The position numbers and the translations under genes were made by a program. A DNA stretch of 6,910 bases from Vulcanimicrobiota bacterium (GTDB taxonomy: Bacteria > Vulcanimicrobiota > Vulcanimicrobiia > Eremiobacterales > Eremiobacteraceae): contig JAFANK010000028.1 of the NCBI GenBank assembly GCA_019232725.1, positions 1-6,910 of the forward strand. The letters run 5' to 3'. Below are positions 5,485 to 6,910 of this stretch, piece after piece (within the stretch, counting starts at the first letter, position 1; every line of letters starts with the position of its first letter). Under the pieces are notes generated by a model. The model was not told the origin of the DNA, did not search any database, and saw only the letters and a program-made list of their open reading frames with translations.

Positions 5485-6910
5485 CTAGTTTTGGGAGAGG
5501 TGGTGCCAGGCGGGCAAGCGCAGCTCGACAGTCGTGCCCTTGCCGAGCTGCGTCTCAAGCGACACGGAGCCACCCGCCCGCTCGAGCGCGCGCTCGACGA
5601 TCGCAAGCCCAAGCCCAGATCCGGAGACGCTGCCGCCCGTCTCTCCGCGTGAGAAGCGCTCGAAGGCTCGAGCGCGGACGTCGGGGCTCATGCCTGGACC
5701 GTCGTCCGAAACGGTGATGTACACGTCATCGTCTTTTGAGCGCACGCGGGTGCGCACGGTTGCGCCAGGCGCATACTTGATGGCGTTGTCGAGCAAGTTG
5801 CCGATCGCCTCGTGCAGCTCGCTTTCCGATACTTGGACGAACGAATCGCCTTGCACGTCCGTCTCCAGCGTGGAACCGTTGGCGAGCGGGCGGAACGACT
5901 CGACGACGCTTTTGGCCACATCCGCAGCGTCGAGGATCTTCACATCGGCCGGTTCTTGGCTCTCGAGCCTGGTCAGCAGCAAGAGTTTTTGGATGAGCGT
6001 GCTCATGCGCTTGCCCTGATCGTCGATCTCGTTGAAAACGCGGCCGGTCAAGGCGTCATGTGTCTGCCCGCTCTGGCGCAACAGCTGGACGTATCCCATG
6101 ATGACGGCGAGCGGCGTGCGCAGCTCGTGACCCGCATCGGCGACGAATTGCCGGATATTGGTCTCCAGCTCACGCTGGTGCGTCGCCGTCGTCTCGGCTT
6201 GCGCGGCGGCTGCGTTGTAGGCCTCAGCAAGCTCGGTCGCCACTTCGTCTTGGGGGCTGAAGGTCTCGATGCGCGCGTAATCGCCATGTGCAAGCCGCAA
6301 CAATCCGCCGCGCAGGCGCTCGAGCGGCCGTAACGCTCCGCCGAAAAGCCGCGCCGTCAAAAACCACACAAGCAGGAACGTGATGGCGACCACGACCGCG
6401 ACCGTCCGGCGCTCGAGCGATTGGACCGCCGCTAACGCATCGCGTGGCGGCGCGAAGATCACAAACGCGCCGTCGATATGCACGATCGATGACGGGGAGT
6501 CCACGCCGCCGAAAGGCCAGCGGAAGAACGTGGTGTTCGGCGTGAACGGCGGATGCATGCCGTAGATGAAGCCGCGGAATTCACCTGGTCGTGCGCTTCT
6601 CGTGCCGGGTGGTGGCGGTATGTCGGCGGGCGGGCGCATGCGGGGCGGCCGCGCCCCGGCAAGAGTGGAGTTGCCGGCGAGCAACGTGCCGTTGTCGTCG
6701 ACAACCGCAGCCGTGTAGCCCGACGTGCTGTCGATGCGTTCGACGATCGCCTGGGCGATCTGCGTGCGCGAACGGTGTTGGGTGGCCAGCGCAGCGGCCG
6801 TGTGCTGCACGTCGTCGGCGATGCGCGCGCGATTATTGGCATCGAACCAGATGCTGGGCGCCGCTTGCGACAACGCCCACGACGCGACGCCGTACACCGC
6901 GAACGCCGCG
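5485..6910 (-). CDS. Membrane sensor histidine kinase (HAMP-HisKA-HATPase_c); N-terminus cut by window edge
   Basis: The frame is open from the right edge to a TAG at 5485, giving 474 visible residues. Numbering here starts at the GTG at 6897, which lies inside the first membrane helix and is probably not the start. A partial helix 1 is followed by an extracytoplasmic sensor of about 150 residues (11-162) with a Pro/Arg-rich stretch at 83-104, membrane helix 2 (about 165-185) and HAMP (about 182-236, Pro191, D-E at 217-218). HisKA has phospho-acceptor His257 (G-H-E-L-R-T-P). The ATPase domain has the N box N-L-L-D-N-A-I-K-Y (Asn371), G1 D-D-G-P-G (398-402), F box F-E-R-F (412-415) and G2 G-S-G-L-G-L (426-431). 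All catalytic motifs are intact, so it should autophosphorylate and pass phosphate to an OmpR-type regulator. The one visible regulator is convergent and 450 bp away. A second regulator may lie just beyond the right edge, where cognate genes usually sit. The signal sensed is unknown. Confidence 0.95.
   Translation of the reverse strand, partial: AAFAVYGVASWALSQAAPSIWFDANNRARIADDVQHTAAALATQHRSRTQIAQAIVERIDSTSGYTAAVVDDNGTLLAGNSTLAGARPPRMRPPADIPPPPGTRSARPGEFRGFIYGMHPPFTPNTTFFRWPFGGVDSPSSIVHIDGAFVIFAPPRDALAAVQSLERRTVAVVVAITFLLVWFLTARLFGGALRPLERLRGGLLRLAHGDYARIETFSPQDEVATELAEAYNAAAAQAETTATHQRELETNIRQFVADAGHELRTPLAVIMGYVQLLRQSGQTHDALTGRVFNEIDDQGKRMSTLIQKLLLLTRLESQEPADVKILDAADVAKSVVESFRPLANGSTLETDVQGDSFVQVSESELHEAIGNLLDNAIKYAPGATVRTRVRSKDDDVYITVSDDGPGMSPDVRARAFERFSRGETGGSVSGSGLGLAIVERALERAGGSVSLETQLGKGTTVELRLPAWHHLSQN

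Overview
The window is GC-rich, densely coding DNA from a diderm (outer-membrane) bacterium. The diderm call rests on a complete TonB-dependent outer-membrane receptor and a periplasmic efflux adaptor. The style of the receptor (regulatory-like domain before the plug, alanine/serine-rich barrel), several GTG starts and TAnnnT boxes lying directly in front of start codons would fit a lineage such as Eremiobacterota (WPS-2). That placement is from memory and is weak.

Layout from left to right. Positions 1-763 (minus strand) hold the N-terminal 254 residues of a membrane fusion (HlyD/AcrA-type) adaptor that runs off the left edge. It follows the minus-strand receptor gene at 823-4221 after a 59-bp gap. 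That gene encodes an 1132-residue TonB-dependent receptor with an unusual tail of about 310 residues after the last barrel strand, containing two diverged copies of one unrecognised domain. A divergent control region (4222-4350) separates it from a plus-strand OmpR/PhoB-type response regulator at 4351-5034. The regulator converges on a small minus-strand STAS-like protein (5045-5410). Upstream of that lie a perfect 9-bp palindrome (5454-5476) and a sensor histidine kinase (5485 to the right edge, N-terminus cut off).

How the parts may work together (inference): the response regulator probably controls itself and the receptor-adaptor unit through direct repeats in the shared control region, two of which are spaced 11 bp apart as for OmpR/PhoB-family operators. 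The kinase is the only sensor visible, but it is convergent to the regulator rather than in an operon with it, so the pairing is open. The receptor and adaptor may form one envelope transport unit whose pump lies beyond the left edge.

The most interesting signals are the receptor's duplicated tail domain with a conserved Cys-His-Cys pattern, the probable leaderless starts, the candidate operator, and the STAS protein with a degenerate phosphorylation motif. No tRNA, rRNA, CRISPR array, insertion sequence or phage gene was seen.
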